A stretch of DNA of 64,000 bases from Bacteroidota bacterium (GCA_020444275.1 JAHLLG010000001.1:434001-498000); one strand, 5' to 3'; shown: positions 1-8,980, numbered from the stretch's first letter. The notes: generated by a model from the sequence alone, not told the origin. Program-made: numbers and translations.

Positions 1-251
1 TAACCATTGATCTGTGTAAACAGGTTGGTGCAAATTATATCCTTCGTGGCTTGCGAACCGCAGCTGACTTTGAATATGAAAGAGCTATTGCGCAGGTTAA
101 TAAGGCCATGCATGCAGGAATTGAAACCGTGTTTTTCTTAACCATGCCCGAGCATACACCAATAAACTCTTCTATTGTTAGAGATATTGTTCGTCATGGT
201 GGCGACGTAAGTAAATTCATCCCTTCAGGAATGAAAATAAAAAAGAGATAA
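1..251 (+). CDS. coaD: Phosphopantetheine adenylyltransferase, C-terminal part
   Basis: The 5' end lies outside the window; the reading frame is open from base 3 and ends at TAA 249-251. The visible ~82 residues carry the CoaD signature ILRGLR followed by DFEYE (codons near 42-80) and end in a typical SSIVRDI..HGGDVSKFIP segment, which matches the conserved C-terminal helix of bacterial PPAT. The enzyme transfers AMP from ATP to 4'-phosphopantetheine, the penultimate step of CoA synthesis, in the cytoplasm. The next gene starts 10 bp downstream on the same strand, so the two are probably cotranscribed. An internal ATG at 51 is not the true start, because conserved residues precede it. Confidence 0.93.
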   Translation, partial: TIDLCKQVGANYILRGLRTAADFEYERAIAQVNKAMHAGIETVFFLTMPEHTPINSSIVRDIVRHGGDVSKFIPSGMKIKKR

Positions 252-261
252 AATTTGACAG

Positions 262-1668
262 ATGTTAAAAATTAAACTGGTTGTTATTTTATGGATAATA
301 CCTGTAACTATTTTTGCTCAGAAAGTAGTACTACAAGGTAATGCCCCTGAATATGCAGGTACAACGATTTCATTTTTAACATATGATGATCAGATTACAT
401 ATACAGAAAAAACGCTTGGTAGATGTAAGGTAGATTCCAGTGGTAATTTTTCGACATCTTTTCAGCTGAAGGAAACTTCATATGTGTTTTCGCATTTGGG
501 AGCTTACGAGGCGTTTTTGTTTGTTGAACCAGATCGAACTTACGAAATCTTGTTACCAGAACCAAAACAAAAAACAATTGCCGATGAGTTAAATCCATAT
601 TTTTCTCCAATTCTTTATCATCTTGGAATAGAGAATTCATCAGAGAGCGAATTGAATTATCAACTGGCTTTTTTTAACGAGGTGTATACACAAATGGTTG
701 AGAATAACTCCTATTTAATTTACACAAAATCGAAAAAACTCGATGTTGATAGAGAAATTGAGAAGGTAGATTCTTTGTTTCAAGGTGTTGATAATAAATA
801 CTTTAATGCGTATAAGAAATACAAGTATGCTGCATTCCGACATTTGTCTTATCAGGAAAAGGCAAAGAGTATCTCAAACACATATTATTTAAATAATGAA
901 GTGCTTTATCGAAACAATGCATATATGGACCTGTTTAACCAGGTTTACGATGAGTATTTTCAATACTTTGGCAGAACCGATTCTGGCAGGCAAATTTACT
1001 CCGATATCAATAAACTAAAGAGTATTACAGCTTTACAAAATACGTTGAGCCAGGACTCCATTTTACAAAATGACACATTACAGGAACTTGTGATTTTAAA
1101 ATGTCTGCATGATGAGTTTTATGATGACAATTTTTCCCGAGCTTCCATGCTTATTGTATTAGATTCGCTTAAGTTAAAGACTGCAATTGAAGAGCATAAA
1201 AAGCTTGCTGAAAATATCCGCGAAAAGGTTACCAAACTGATGGTTGGCTTTACACCTCCGCATTTTGAGCTATATGATAAGGATAGCAATCTGGTTTCGC
1301 TTGAGTCCTATACTGGGAAATATGTTTATCTGGGGTTTTGTACAACAATAAGCTATGGCTGTATAAAAGAATTTGGAATGCTAGAAAGCTTATATAAAAA
1401 GCACAAAGATCATTTTGAAATTGTAATGATTTGTATGGACGAAACCTTTGAGCAAATGAAACGCTTTGTTGAAATGAAAGGATATTCGTTTACATTCCTG
1501 TATTATGGTAACCAGTCGGAAGTATTTAAAGACTATGATATACGAGCTTTCCCTACCTATTACTTTATTGATAAGAATCTGAAGTTATCTATCTCACCTG
1601 CTCCTTCACCTGATCAAAATGCTGAGTTCAGGATTTTTGAAAAAATGAGAGCTAATGGTGATATTTAA
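262..1668 (+). CDS. Exported thioredoxin-fold (TlpA/redoxin-like) protein with degenerate active site
   Basis: 468 residues. A signal peptide (residues 1-19) ends in FA followed by Gln, so the mature protein is probably periplasmic. Residues ~20-320 resemble the N-terminal DUF4369-like and helical regions of Bacteroidota TlpA proteins, but I could not assign them firmly. Residues ~330-460 form a redoxin-like domain: a strand Y-V-Y-L-G-F, an active-site region, and the cis-proline segment RAFPTYYF (P431). Aligned to the usual WCxxC motif, the first Cys position is Ser364 and only Cys367 remains; another Cys, 360, lies four residues earlier. Normal disulfide exchange is therefore doubtful. It follows coaD by 10 bp and is convergent with the Nudix gene. 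Confidence 0.72.
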   Translation: MLKIKLVVILWIIPVTIFAQKVVLQGNAPEYAGTTISFLTYDDQITYTEKTLGRCKVDSSGNFSTSFQLKETSYVFSHLGAYEAFLFVEPDRTYEILLPEPKQKTIADELNPYFSPILYHLGIENSSESELNYQLAFFNEVYTQMVENNSYLIYTKSKKLDVDREIEKVDSLFQGVDNKYFNAYKKYKYAAFRHLSYQEKAKSISNTYYLNNEVLYRNNAYMDLFNQVYDEYFQYFGRTDSGRQIYSDINKLKSITALQNTLSQDSILQNDTLQELVILKCLHDEFYDDNFSRASMLIVLDSLKLKTAIEEHKKLAENIREKVTKLMVGFTPPHFELYDKDSNLVSLESYTGKYVYLGFCTTISYGCIKEFGMLESLYKKHKDHFEIVMICMDETFEQMKRFVEMKGYSFTFLYYGNQSEVFKDYDIRAFPTYYFIDKNLKLSISPAPSPDQNAEFRIFEKMRANGDI

Positions 1669-1672
1669 TTCA

Positions 1673-2287
1673 TCAAAGATGTTGGCTATCTTTTAGCACG
1701 TCAATTATTGAAGGGAAAGTATTTTGGGTTACTTCATTTAAATCACGTTCTTTAATCCATTTAACTTCGGTAATCTCTTCTTCGGTTTGCGGAACAGGCT
1801 TTTGTGTTCCTGTGAAAACCATTTCGAACCAGTAGGTTTTCTTTAAAATATCTTTTTTACCCAATTTATAGGTGTGGTATGTTTTTGTAATAGGTCGGAT
1901 AATTGTAAGGTTAGAAATACCGCATTCTTCTTCAACTTCTCTTAAAGCGGCAATCTCAGTAGTTTCTTTTTTCTCCATTTTACCTTTAGGCAAATCCCAT
2001 TTCTCTCTTCTATGAATAAACAAAATGTTACCTTCCTTATTCTTGACTAACCCACCGGCAGCTTCAATAAGTTTGTATAGCTTCATGTATTTTTTGAAAA
2101 CCAGTTCAGTGTCAGTATATATGATATACAATGCTTTAATATTCTGGTTTTCCTGGAAATTATTGATTACTTCCTGTAAAAGCTTTTTTGTTTTAAAAAA
2201 ATGAATATAGTTATCAGGTTTATCTTCAATACCATGATCATTGGGTACAAAAAAAACTGTTCTATGGTTATAAAAAACTTTATACAT
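1673..2287 (-). CDS. Nudix hydrolase
   Basis: 204 residues. A complete Nudix box is visible in the middle of the protein: G-x5-E-x7-REVEEECGI, beginning at GKMEKKE and preceded by WDLPKGK. This motif binds the metal that hydrolyses nucleoside diphosphate-linked substrates. The N-terminal ~65 residues (tyrosine-, asparagine- and lysine-rich) are an extension seen in Bacteroidota Nudix proteins; they do not identify the substrate. The ATG is at 2285-2287, only 7 bp from the divergent pyrE start, so its promoter must lie inside the pyrE coding sequence. The stop is 4 bp from the end of the convergent thioredoxin-fold gene. Substrate unknown. Confidence 0.9.
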   Translation of the reverse strand: MYKVFYNHRTVFFVPNDHGIEDKPDNYIHFFKTKKLLQEVINNFQENQNIKALYIIYTDTELVFKKYMKLYKLIEAAGGLVKNKEGNILFIHRREKWDLPKGKMEKKETTEIAALREVEEECGISNLTIIRPITKTYHTYKLGKKDILKKTYWFEMVFTGTQKPVPQTEEEITEVKWIKERDLNEVTQNTFPSIIDVLKDSQHL

Positions 2288-2290
2288 TTG
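2283..2290 (+). promoter_or_regulatory. Candidate -7 promoter element for pyrE
   Basis: TACATTTG matches the Bacteroidota -7 consensus TAnnTTTG exactly. It ends only 4 bp before the pyrE ATG at 2295, which would give a leaderless or nearly leaderless transcript. It overlaps the start codon of the divergent Nudix gene. No TTG was found at the usual -33 distance, so this call is tentative. Confidence 0.35.
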
Positions 2291-2294
2291 CGCT

Positions 2295-2927
2295 ATGAAA
2301 AATTTAGATCAAAAAATAGCAAAATCGTTACTGCAAATTAAGGCAATTAAGTTGCAACCTGCAAGTCCATTTACCTGGGCATCGGGTTGGAAATCCCCGA
2401 TTTACTGCGACAATCGAAAAACATTATCATATCCGGCCATTAGAAAAGAGATAAAAGATGGTTTTGTACAAATTATAAAAGAGAAATATGGTACACCTGA
2501 TGTAATTGCAGGTGTGGCTACAGGAGCTATTGCTATTGGTATGCTTGTTGCTGAGGCAATGAATTTACCATTTGTATATGTTCGTCCAAAGCCCAAAGAG
2601 CACGGCTTAGGTAACATGATCGAAGGCGAGGTGCCAGAAGGGAAAAATGCAGTAGTTATCGAGGATTTAATTTCAACCGGCAAAAGTAGCCTGAGTGCTG
2701 TTAAAGCACTAAGAGATGCTCATGTGAATGTACTGGGAATGGTTGCTATTTTTACCTATGGTTTTGATCTGTCGGCACAAAATTTTAATGATGCAAATGT
2801 TAAGCTCGATACATTAAGCAATTATAAAGTTTTAATAAATACAGCTTTAGAATCAGGCTATATTAAAGAGTCTGATATTGAAACACTTTCGCAGTGGAGA
2901 GAAAATCCGGGAAACTGGAGTAAATAA
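2295..2927 (+). CDS. pyrE: Orotate phosphoribosyltransferase
   Basis: 210 residues, the normal length for the family. The PRPP-binding loop VVIEDLISTGKSS lies at residues 120-132, and the N-terminal F-T-W-A-S-G-W-K-S-P-I-Y-C-D-N-R block is the orotate/PRPP region of PyrE. The enzyme joins orotate to PRPP to give OMP in de novo pyrimidine synthesis and acts as a cytoplasmic dimer. It is divergent from the Nudix gene with 7 bp between start codons, and an SRPBCC-family gene follows 21 bp downstream on the same strand, probably cotranscribed. No other pyrimidine gene is adjacent. Confidence 0.95.
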   Translation: MKNLDQKIAKSLLQIKAIKLQPASPFTWASGWKSPIYCDNRKTLSYPAIRKEIKDGFVQIIKEKYGTPDVIAGVATGAIAIGMLVAEAMNLPFVYVRPKPKEHGLGNMIEGEVPEGKNAVVIEDLISTGKSSLSAVKALRDAHVNVLGMVAIFTYGFDLSAQNFNDANVKLDTLSNYKVLINTALESGYIKESDIETLSQWRENPGNWSK

Positions 2928-2948
2928 AACATGTAAGTAAATAAAGAA

Positions 2949-3377
2949 ATGAGCAAGTATACAAGTAAGATAGGTAAGATAAATAAATCGGATCAATTGA
3001 TTTATACTTTTTTAACCGACTTTAATAATCTAAAGGCCGTTGTTCCTGCCGATAAGGTAAAGAATTTTGAAGCAACAGAGGATACCTGTAAATTTAATAT
3101 TGACGGTGTTGGCCAGGCAGGATTAAAAATTATCGAGAAAGAACCACATAAGTTAATTAAGATTTCCAGCGATGGAAAATCACCATTCAGTTTCTATTTT
3201 TGGATTCAGTTAAAACCAATTAGCGATGCAGAAAACGAAACGGCAATACGCTTTACCATTGACGCAAACCTGAATCCAATGATGAAAATGATGGTGGGTA
3301 AACATCTGCAAAAAGGAATTGACGCGATGATCGATCAGGTTGTCGTGTTTTTTAATGAAAAAGTGAAAGACGAGTAA
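2949..3377 (+). CDS. SRPBCC-family (START-like) protein
   Basis: 142 residues with the layout of the Bet v1/SRPBCC fold: an N-terminal strand, two short helices (DQLIYTFLTDFNNLK), several strands including FSFYFWIQLKP, and a long C-terminal helix (KMMVGKHLQKGIDAMIDQVVVFFNEKVK). No catalytic residue can be named. Proteins of this type bind hydrophobic ligands in a central cavity. It lies 21 bp after pyrE on the same strand and is probably expressed with it. Ligand unknown. Confidence 0.75.
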   Translation: MSKYTSKIGKINKSDQLIYTFLTDFNNLKAVVPADKVKNFEATEDTCKFNIDGVGQAGLKIIEKEPHKLIKISSDGKSPFSFYFWIQLKPISDAENETAIRFTIDANLNPMMKMMVGKHLQKGIDAMIDQVVVFFNEKVKDE

Positions 3378-3504
3378 GTTTTAAATTTCTAAACCCAAGT
3401 ATCAAATCTTAATTAATAATAGAAAATCAAATACTAAGCACAATTTGCTATTTGATAACTAGATTTTGGATATTAACTGTGATTTGAAATTTGATTATTG
3501 AGAT
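3378..3504. repeat. Degenerate long-hairpin intergenic repeat
   Basis: The spacer between the convergent SRPBCC gene and birA contains AT-rich words such as ATCAAATCTTAAT and ATAGAAAATCAAAT on the left. Their partly complementary forms, TTTGAAATTTGATTATTGAG and ATTTGATAAC, are on the right. Folded, this gives a long imperfect hairpin. A similar arrangement is at 27661-27755. It may be a member of an interspersed Bacteroidota repeat and may also work as a bidirectional terminator. Confidence 0.35.
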
Positions 3505-4245
3505 TTAAATTATGAACTCAACTTCTTTAAAATCGAATTCAAGTTTTTTGCCATGCTCAGTTAGCAGTTGCAGGTAACCAAAATCACTAATACCGGTTAT
3601 CTTGGCTTTCAACAGTTCGTTATCCTTTTTAAAAGTGTGTGTTTCGTTATATCGGTAAAGACACTTTAAATACTCAGAGTTGATCTCAGTAAATTTTTTG
3701 TTTTTAAGTTTCTCATAAAAGAATCGGATATTATTTCGTAGTCGAATAATTTCCTGATCAACCGAATAGGTTTTATTTGTAATCTGTTTTAGCGATACAG
3801 GGTTTGGGGCATCGCTTGTGAATGATGTTTGGTTAATATTTAATCCGATGCCAACGATACTCTTGCTTAATTTATCGCCTTGAATGGTATTTTCAATTAA
3901 GATGCCGGCTAACTTTTTATCCTTAAAATAGATATCGTTAGGCCATTTTATTTTAATATAGTTACTTTTAGTTAGCGCGTAATTTGCTATTCCCAGTGAA
4001 ACAGCTTTTGAAAGTAAAAAATTTTTATCAATTGGTAAAAAGTGTGGATATAAAACAATACTTACTAAAATATTCTGGCTTTTTTCACTTTCCCAGGAGT
4101 TTGTTCCGTGTCCTTTACCCTTTTTTTGATACAAGGTCGACACAATTGAGCCTTCAGCCAGGTTAGATACCTTTAATAAATCGGATAAATAATTATTGGT
4201 CGAATCAACTTCACGAAGCTTAATTATTTTCTCCCAGCTTTCCAT
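3505..4245 (-). CDS. birA: Biotin--[acetyl-CoA-carboxylase] ligase (no repressor domain)
   Basis: 246 residues, the single-domain class I size without the N-terminal HTH of E. coli BirA, so it should ligate biotin but not repress. Visible motifs are the biotinyl-AMP loop region GKGHG (residues 43-47, a variant of GRGRxG) and KWPND followed by KKLAGILIE (residues ~100-118). It activates biotin with ATP and transfers it to the biotin carrier lysine of carboxylases. It is divergent from the rsfS-ftsH operon across a 251-bp spacer and convergent with the SRPBCC gene. Confidence 0.92.
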   Translation of the reverse strand: MESWEKIIKLREVDSTNNYLSDLLKVSNLAEGSIVSTLYQKKGKGHGTNSWESEKSQNILVSIVLYPHFLPIDKNFLLSKAVSLGIANYALTKSNYIKIKWPNDIYFKDKKLAGILIENTIQGDKLSKSIVGIGLNINQTSFTSDAPNPVSLKQITNKTYSVDQEIIRLRNNIRFFYEKLKNKKFTEINSEYLKCLYRYNETHTFKKDNELLKAKITGISDFGYLQLLTEHGKKLEFDFKEVEFII

Positions 4246-4471
4246 ACCTTAATTTTAATGTAAAGTTATTTCGAAATCTGACAAAAAATATAAAATCATG
4301 ACATTTTATTTTGAAAAAGTCAAAATTAATCGCAAAAAAGTGACAATTTTACCGTGTAAACAAATCATTCATGGTAGGTGTTTAAAAGGAATGATTTTTG
4401 AGTTTAGATTACATTCAGTAATTAATATTAATTGAAAGATAAACAGAGTTTTAAAATAAAGGGTAATTTAA

Positions 4472-4479
4472 TACCTTTG
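4472..4479 (+). promoter_or_regulatory. -7 promoter element of the rsfS-ftsH operon
   Basis: TACCTTTG fits TAnnTTTG and lies 17 bp before the rsfS ATG, implying a short leader. No TTG stands at the usual -33 spacing. The rest of the 251-bp spacer between birA and rsfS shows no other recognisable feature. Confidence 0.55.
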
Positions 4480-4496
4480 CCCAAAAAATAATTTGA

Positions 4497-4871
4497 ATGG
4501 TTAAACAAAAAAGTAAAGTAAATACCAAGGAGATAGTAAGTGCTGCAGTTGAAGGGATTATGAAAAAGAAGGGGAAAGACCCTGTAAGTTTAGATTTAAC
4601 AAAAATAGAAAATTCAGCGTTTAAATATTTTGTGATTTGTCATGGTGATTCAAACACGCAGGTTGAAGCCCTGGCAGATTCAGTTTTAGAAACTATAAAA
4701 GAAGAAACAGGTGAAAAGGCCTGGCATAAAGAAGGATTAAATAATGCTACATGGGTGTTGCTTGACTATAGCGATGTTGTAGTGCATATTTTTCAAAAAG
4801 AATACCGAGATTTCTACAAAATAGAAGAACTTTGGGCAGATGCCGAAATTACTCGATACGAAGACAAATAA
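4497..4871 (+). CDS. rsfS: Ribosome silencing factor RsfS
   Basis: 124 residues, normal for the RsfS/YbeB/Iojap family. Family features are DPVSLDLTKIENSAFKYFVI near residues 22-42, then SNTQVEALADSV, W-H-K-E-G and D-V-V-V-H-I-F near the end. The protein binds ribosomal protein uL14 and blocks subunit joining when nutrients are scarce. It opens a same-strand run with ftsH (20-bp gap), cdsA, psd and an exported protein. This arrangement recurs in Bacteroidota and supports the call. Confidence 0.93.
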   Translation: MVKQKSKVNTKEIVSAAVEGIMKKKGKDPVSLDLTKIENSAFKYFVICHGDSNTQVEALADSVLETIKEETGEKAWHKEGLNNATWVLLDYSDVVVHIFQKEYRDFYKIEELWADAEITRYEDK

Positions 4872-4891
4872 AATTACGGAGATAATATATA

Positions 4892-7027
4892 ATGACAGAG
4901 AAAAAACAAAATAATACTAATCCAAAAGGAAAAGGGAATAAACCTACAGATCCAAATAAGCAAAAACCTAAATTTAATGTATACTGGATTTATGGAATAA
5001 TTGCTGTTGTATTCATTGGATTGCAACTTTTAAGTTTTTCGCCAAAACCTAAGGAAATTACCATGCAGGAGTTTGAGCGTGAAATGTTAAAGAATGGAGA
5101 TGTTGAAAAAATTGTTGTTGTTAACAAAGAGCGAGCAAATATTTATATAAAAGAGGACCGATTATCTAATCCTCGTTATAAAGATATATCTAGCGACAAT
5201 GGACTTTCGAGATCGCCAAAAGATGGGCCTCATTTCTATTTTACCATTGGATCAATGGAGTATTTTGAAAAATGGATGAGCGAAGCGCAATCTGAATACC
5301 TGGATGGACAGTATATTGAGATTAGCTATAAAACGCAACCCAATTATATGCGAGATATTATTGGATGGTTACTTCCAATATTTATCATATTAGCGATTTG
5401 GATTTTTATTTTTAGAAGAATGTCTCGTGGTGCTGGAGGTGGTGCCGGCGGTGGAAATATTTTTAGTGTTGGAAAATCAAAAGCACAATTATTTGATAAA
5501 GAAAGCAACATAAAGGTTGATTTTAAAGATGTTGCCGGACTTGAAGAAGCAAAAATTGAAGTTCGTGAGATTGTTGATTTCTTAAAAACGCCGAAAAAAT
5601 ATACCGATTTAGGAGGGAAAATACCGAAAGGAGTATTGCTTGTAGGTCCTCCAGGTACAGGAAAAACCTTAATGGCCAAAGCTGTAGCTGGCGAAGCAAA
5701 CGTACCATTCTTCTCGATGTCAGGATCGGATTTTGTAGAAATGTTTGTTGGTGTTGGTGCGTCGCGTGTTAGAGACCTGTTTAAGCAAGCAAAAGAAAAA
5801 GCTCCTTGTATCATTTTTATTGATGAGATTGATGCAATTGGACGTGCGCGTGGTCGAAATCCTAACTTTGGATCAAACGACGAGCGTGAAAATACACTCA
5901 ACCAGCTATTAACCGAAATGGATGGTTTCGGAAATAATATGGGTGTTATTATTATGGCAGCAACAAACCGTGCTGATATTTTAGATAAAGCATTAATGCG
6001 CGCAGGACGTTTCGATCGTCAGATACATCTTGAATTGCCAGACATTAATGAACGAAAAGATATTTTCAAAGTTCATCTAAAACCGATTAAGTTAGAAACG
6101 AATTTGGATATCGATTTTCTTGCAAAACAAACTCCTGGTTTCTCTGGGGCCGATATTGCGAATGTTTGTAACGAATCGGCACTTATAGCGGCCCGAAAGG
6201 ATAAAAAAGTTGTTGAACGCCAGGATTTCCTCGATGCTGTAGACCGAATTGTTGGTGGAATGGAGCGTAAAACAAAGATAATTACCAAAGAAGAGAAAAG
6301 AACCATTGCATATCATGAAGCCGGACATGCTACTGTAAGTTGGTTATTAGAACATGCGCATCCGCTAGTGAAAGTAACTATTATTCCTCGTGGCAGAGCT
6401 CTGGGCGCAGCCTGGTATTTGCCAGAAGAACGACAAATCACTACACGTGATCAGTTGTTGGATGAGATGTGCGCTGCACTGGGCGGACGTGTTGCGGAAG
6501 AGCTTATGTTTGGCAAAATTTCGACTGGCGCAATGAACGATCTGGAAAAAATTACCAAGCAAGCCTACGCTATGATTGCCTACTTCGGTATGAGTAATAA
6601 AGTAGGGCATGTTAGCTTTTATGACTCAACAGGTCAGTCGGATATGGCATTCACAAAACCATATAGTGAAAAAACAGCTGAATTAATCGATACCGAAGTA
6701 AAAAATCTGATTGAAACAGCTTACAAACGATCAATAGAATTGCTTAAAAAGCATAAAGACGGCTTAACGCAGTTAGCAGAAATATTACTTGAGAAGGAAG
6801 TTATTTTTACCGAAGATCTTGAGCGTATATTTGGTAAACGTCCGTGGAAAACCTTACATGAAAAGGAGGAAGAAGCGAAGAAAGAACTGGAAGAAAAAAG
6901 AAAACAGGAAGAGAAAAAAGCTGCTCCAAAAAAGAGTGTGAAGAAAGAGGAACAAAAGAATGAGGAGGAGAAGAAAGAGAAAAAGCCTGTGAGTAAGAAG
7001 AAAGAAGACAAAGAGAAAAAAGAGTAA
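4892..7027 (+). CDS. ftsH: ATP-dependent zinc metalloprotease FtsH
   Basis: 711 residues. Membrane segment 1 is at ~30-50, followed by an extracytoplasmic region to ~150, membrane segment 2 at ~155-175 and a glycine-rich linker. The AAA+ domain has Walker A GPPGTGKT (252-259) and Walker B IIFIDEID (~306-313). The M41 protease domain has HEAGH (H475, E476, H479) with the third zinc ligand at D550. The enzyme extracts and degrades membrane and short-lived cytosolic proteins as a hexamer. The last ~55 residues are almost entirely Lys and Glu, longer and more charged than in E. coli FtsH. It sits between rsfS and cdsA in the operon. Confidence 0.97.
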   Translation: MTEKKQNNTNPKGKGNKPTDPNKQKPKFNVYWIYGIIAVVFIGLQLLSFSPKPKEITMQEFEREMLKNGDVEKIVVVNKERANIYIKEDRLSNPRYKDISSDNGLSRSPKDGPHFYFTIGSMEYFEKWMSEAQSEYLDGQYIEISYKTQPNYMRDIIGWLLPIFIILAIWIFIFRRMSRGAGGGAGGGNIFSVGKSKAQLFDKESNIKVDFKDVAGLEEAKIEVREIVDFLKTPKKYTDLGGKIPKGVLLVGPPGTGKTLMAKAVAGEANVPFFSMSGSDFVEMFVGVGASRVRDLFKQAKEKAPCIIFIDEIDAIGRARGRNPNFGSNDERENTLNQLLTEMDGFGNNMGVIIMAATNRADILDKALMRAGRFDRQIHLELPDINERKDIFKVHLKPIKLETNLDIDFLAKQTPGFSGADIANVCNESALIAARKDKKVVERQDFLDAVDRIVGGMERKTKIITKEEKRTIAYHEAGHATVSWLLEHAHPLVKVTIIPRGRALGAAWYLPEERQITTRDQLLDEMCAALGGRVAEELMFGKISTGAMNDLEKITKQAYAMIAYFGMSNKVGHVSFYDSTGQSDMAFTKPYSEKTAELIDTEVKNLIETAYKRSIELLKKHKDGLTQLAEILLEKEVIFTEDLERIFGKRPWKTLHEKEEEAKKELEEKRKQEEKKAAPKKSVKKEEQKNEEEKKEKKPVSKKKEDKEKKE

Positions 7028-7044
7028 ATAAAAAATAGATCAAA

Positions 7045-7857
7045 TTGAGTAATTTAGTACAACGCACCATAACAGGAATTATATTTTTAGTTGTTGTTAT
7101 TGGTGCTATCGCTTTTAATAAGTTTAGCTTCTTCATTTTATTCGAGCTAATCATAGTTGGGGCCATGTATGAGTTTTACACATTGGCCGAAAAAAAGAAG
7201 TTTAAACCACAGAAGATATATGGGATCCTAACTGGTGTGCTTTTATTTGCTGCCAATTACTTTTATGCACAAAATATAGTTAGTGCTAATGTGTTCATAG
7301 GGATTATTCCATTAATAATAAGCGTATTTATTATCGAGTTATATCGAAAATCAGAATACGCTTTTGTTGATATTGGATTTACATTATTAGGTGTTTTATA
7401 TATTGCAGCACCTCTTGCATTTGCTAATTATCTGGTATTTTTCAGTGGATTATCATATAACTGGCAATTATTGCTTGGCTTCTTCTTTTTAACGTGGTCG
7501 TTCGATACGTTAGCATATGTTTTTGGTGTTTCTTTTGGAAAACATCGATTATTTGAGAGGATATCACCAAAAAAAACGTGGGAAGGATTTATCGGAGGAT
7601 TGATTTCAAGTGTTGGAATAGCTTATGTTATTTCCCTGTTTTTTACTCAGCTTCATTTTATACATTGGGCAATATTAGCCCTGTTAATTGGTGTGTTTGG
7701 CACATATGGCGATTTAGCAGAATCATCTTTTAAAAGAAATATCGACGAAAAAGATTCAGGAAGTATTTTACCAGGCCACGGTGGAATATTAGATCGTTTT
7801 GATGCAGTATTTTTCACCTTACCGCTATTTTATTTATATTTACACTTCATACAGTAA
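7045..7857 (+). CDS. cdsA: Phosphatidate cytidylyltransferase
   Basis: 270 residues, an integral membrane protein with about eight hydrophobic segments. The C-terminal CdsA signature is clear: SSFKRNIDEKDSGSILPGHG followed by GILDRFDAVFF (~residues 225-258). It makes CDP-diacylglycerol from phosphatidate and CTP, the precursor of all bacterial phospholipids. The start is TTG at 7045, 17 bp after ftsH: the reading SNLVQRTITGIIF matches the family N-terminus and the next in-frame ATG is about 40 codons further on. Psd follows 18 bp later, and the next enzyme of the branch, PssA, is at 18860-19609. Confidence 0.95.
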   Translation: MSNLVQRTITGIIFLVVVIGAIAFNKFSFFILFELIIVGAMYEFYTLAEKKKFKPQKIYGILTGVLLFAANYFYAQNIVSANVFIGIIPLIISVFIIELYRKSEYAFVDIGFTLLGVLYIAAPLAFANYLVFFSGLSYNWQLLLGFFFLTWSFDTLAYVFGVSFGKHRLFERISPKKTWEGFIGGLISSVGIAYVISLFFTQLHFIHWAILALLIGVFGTYGDLAESSFKRNIDEKDSGSILPGHGGILDRFDAVFFTLPLFYLYLHFIQ

Positions 7858-7875
7858 ATATTTATTTCTTAAACA

Positions 7876-8532
7876 ATGACAATACACAAAGAGGGACGAT
7901 CAATAGTTGCACTGGTCTTTATTTTTCTGGGTGCATTAAATCTATTGATTTATTTTTTTATTACAGCAAATAGTTTTGTGATCTGGCCGTTAGCAATTAT
8001 TTCAGGCTTATTTTTTTTATTTATCCTTCGTTTTTTCAGAAAACCTTCACGACCTATAATTAATGATGACAATACCGTTTATGCTCCAGCAGATGGAACT
8101 GTTCTGGTAATTGAGGAAACCGAAGAATCGGAATATTTTAATGATAAAAGAATTCAGATATCTATTTTTATGTCGGTTTGGAATGTCCATATTAATTGGT
8201 TCCCTTTAGCAGGAGTTATAAAATACTTTAAATACCATCCAGGTAAATTCTTAGTAGCAAGAGTTCCTAAATCTTCAACATTAAATGAACGAACCTCTGT
8301 TGTTATCGAAGATAAAAAGAAACGACAAATTCTTGTTCGTCAAATTGCAGGAATAATAGCACGACGAATTATTTCCTATGCCAAAGAAGGAAAGCAAGTA
8401 GATCAAAACTCAGAGTTAGGTTTTATTAGATTTGGTTCACGAGTGGACGTGTTTTTGCCATTGGATGCTGAAATAAAGGTTAAGCTGGGAGATAAAACCA
8501 GGGGAACCCAAACTGTATTAGCTCAAATATAG
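7876..8532 (+). CDS. psd: Phosphatidylserine decarboxylase proenzyme (short form)
   Basis: 218 residues, the short archaeal/Bacteroidota-type Psd. Two hydrophobic segments occupy residues ~8-52, followed by YAPADGTVLVIEE, FMSVWNVHINWFP (~98-110) and the self-cleavage site RFGSRVD (G187-S188), where Ser becomes the pyruvoyl cofactor. The product is phosphatidylethanolamine. It lies 18 bp after cdsA, and with pssA elsewhere in the window the route from phosphatidate to PE is complete. Confidence 0.95.
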   Translation: MTIHKEGRSIVALVFIFLGALNLLIYFFITANSFVIWPLAIISGLFFLFILRFFRKPSRPIINDDNTVYAPADGTVLVIEETEESEYFNDKRIQISIFMSVWNVHINWFPLAGVIKYFKYHPGKFLVARVPKSSTLNERTSVVIEDKKKRQILVRQIAGIIARRIISYAKEGKQVDQNSELGFIRFGSRVDVFLPLDAEIKVKLGDKTRGTQTVLAQI

Positions 8533-8558
8533 TTTCACTTAATAATAACTCTAACAAA

Positions 8559-8966
8559 ATGAAAGTTCTAATTTTAGTTTTATCGTTTTTATTTATAAAC
8601 GTAAATCTTACTGATGAAATACCTTCAAAGATATATGAAATGGCCAAAAGAAATCAAGCTGTTTATTTAGAATCTCATGATGATAATGCAGTAATACACC
8701 TTAAAAATGCAATTGAATCTTGGGGATACTGGAAGGTTGTGGATAATAAAAGTGAAGCCGATTTCATGCTTAAAATTTATTTGCGTTTTGAAGGAGCTGG
8801 AGTCTGCATTACCAATGCAACATTTATTAATCCTAAAACTGACAACGTTGTATACTCAACAGAAGAGGTTACTTCGGTGAAACAAGCCAAAGGTTTCGAT
8901 TTTAACACAAAGCGGTCTGCAATGCGACAACTTGTTGAGCAGATATTTAAACCAAATTTTCAATAG
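8559..8966 (+). CDS. Small exported protein of unknown function
   Basis: 135 residues with a short N-terminal hydrophobic stretch (VLILVLSFLFINVNL), probably a signal peptide although without a clear cleavage site. The rest is a mixed alpha/beta domain: ASHDD-like loops, ESWGYWKVV, then EADFMLKIYLRF and a strand-rich segment NATFINPKTDNVVYSTEEV. The form resembles periplasmic lipoprotein-type domains that sense or bind envelope components, but there is no lipobox. It is the last gene of the rsfS-ftsH-cdsA-psd operon, 26 bp after psd, and is followed by a terminator. Function unknown. Confidence 0.7.
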   Translation: MKVLILVLSFLFINVNLTDEIPSKIYEMAKRNQAVYLESHDDNAVIHLKNAIESWGYWKVVDNKSEADFMLKIYLRFEGAGVCITNATFINPKTDNVVYSTEEVTSVKQAKGFDFNTKRSAMRQLVEQIFKPNFQ

Positions 8967-8980
8967 ATTTATTTGAACAG

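Noticed and set aside
5344-5901. 185-codon minus-strand ORF inside ftsH
   Set aside because: It is the antisense shadow of the highly conserved AAA+ region; composition is Ser/Phe/Pro-rich and has no domain features.
6721-7166. Minus-strand ORFs opposite the ftsH tail and cdsA start
   Set aside because: Phe/Ser-rich translations are the reverse complement of Lys/Glu-rich codons; no start context or family match.
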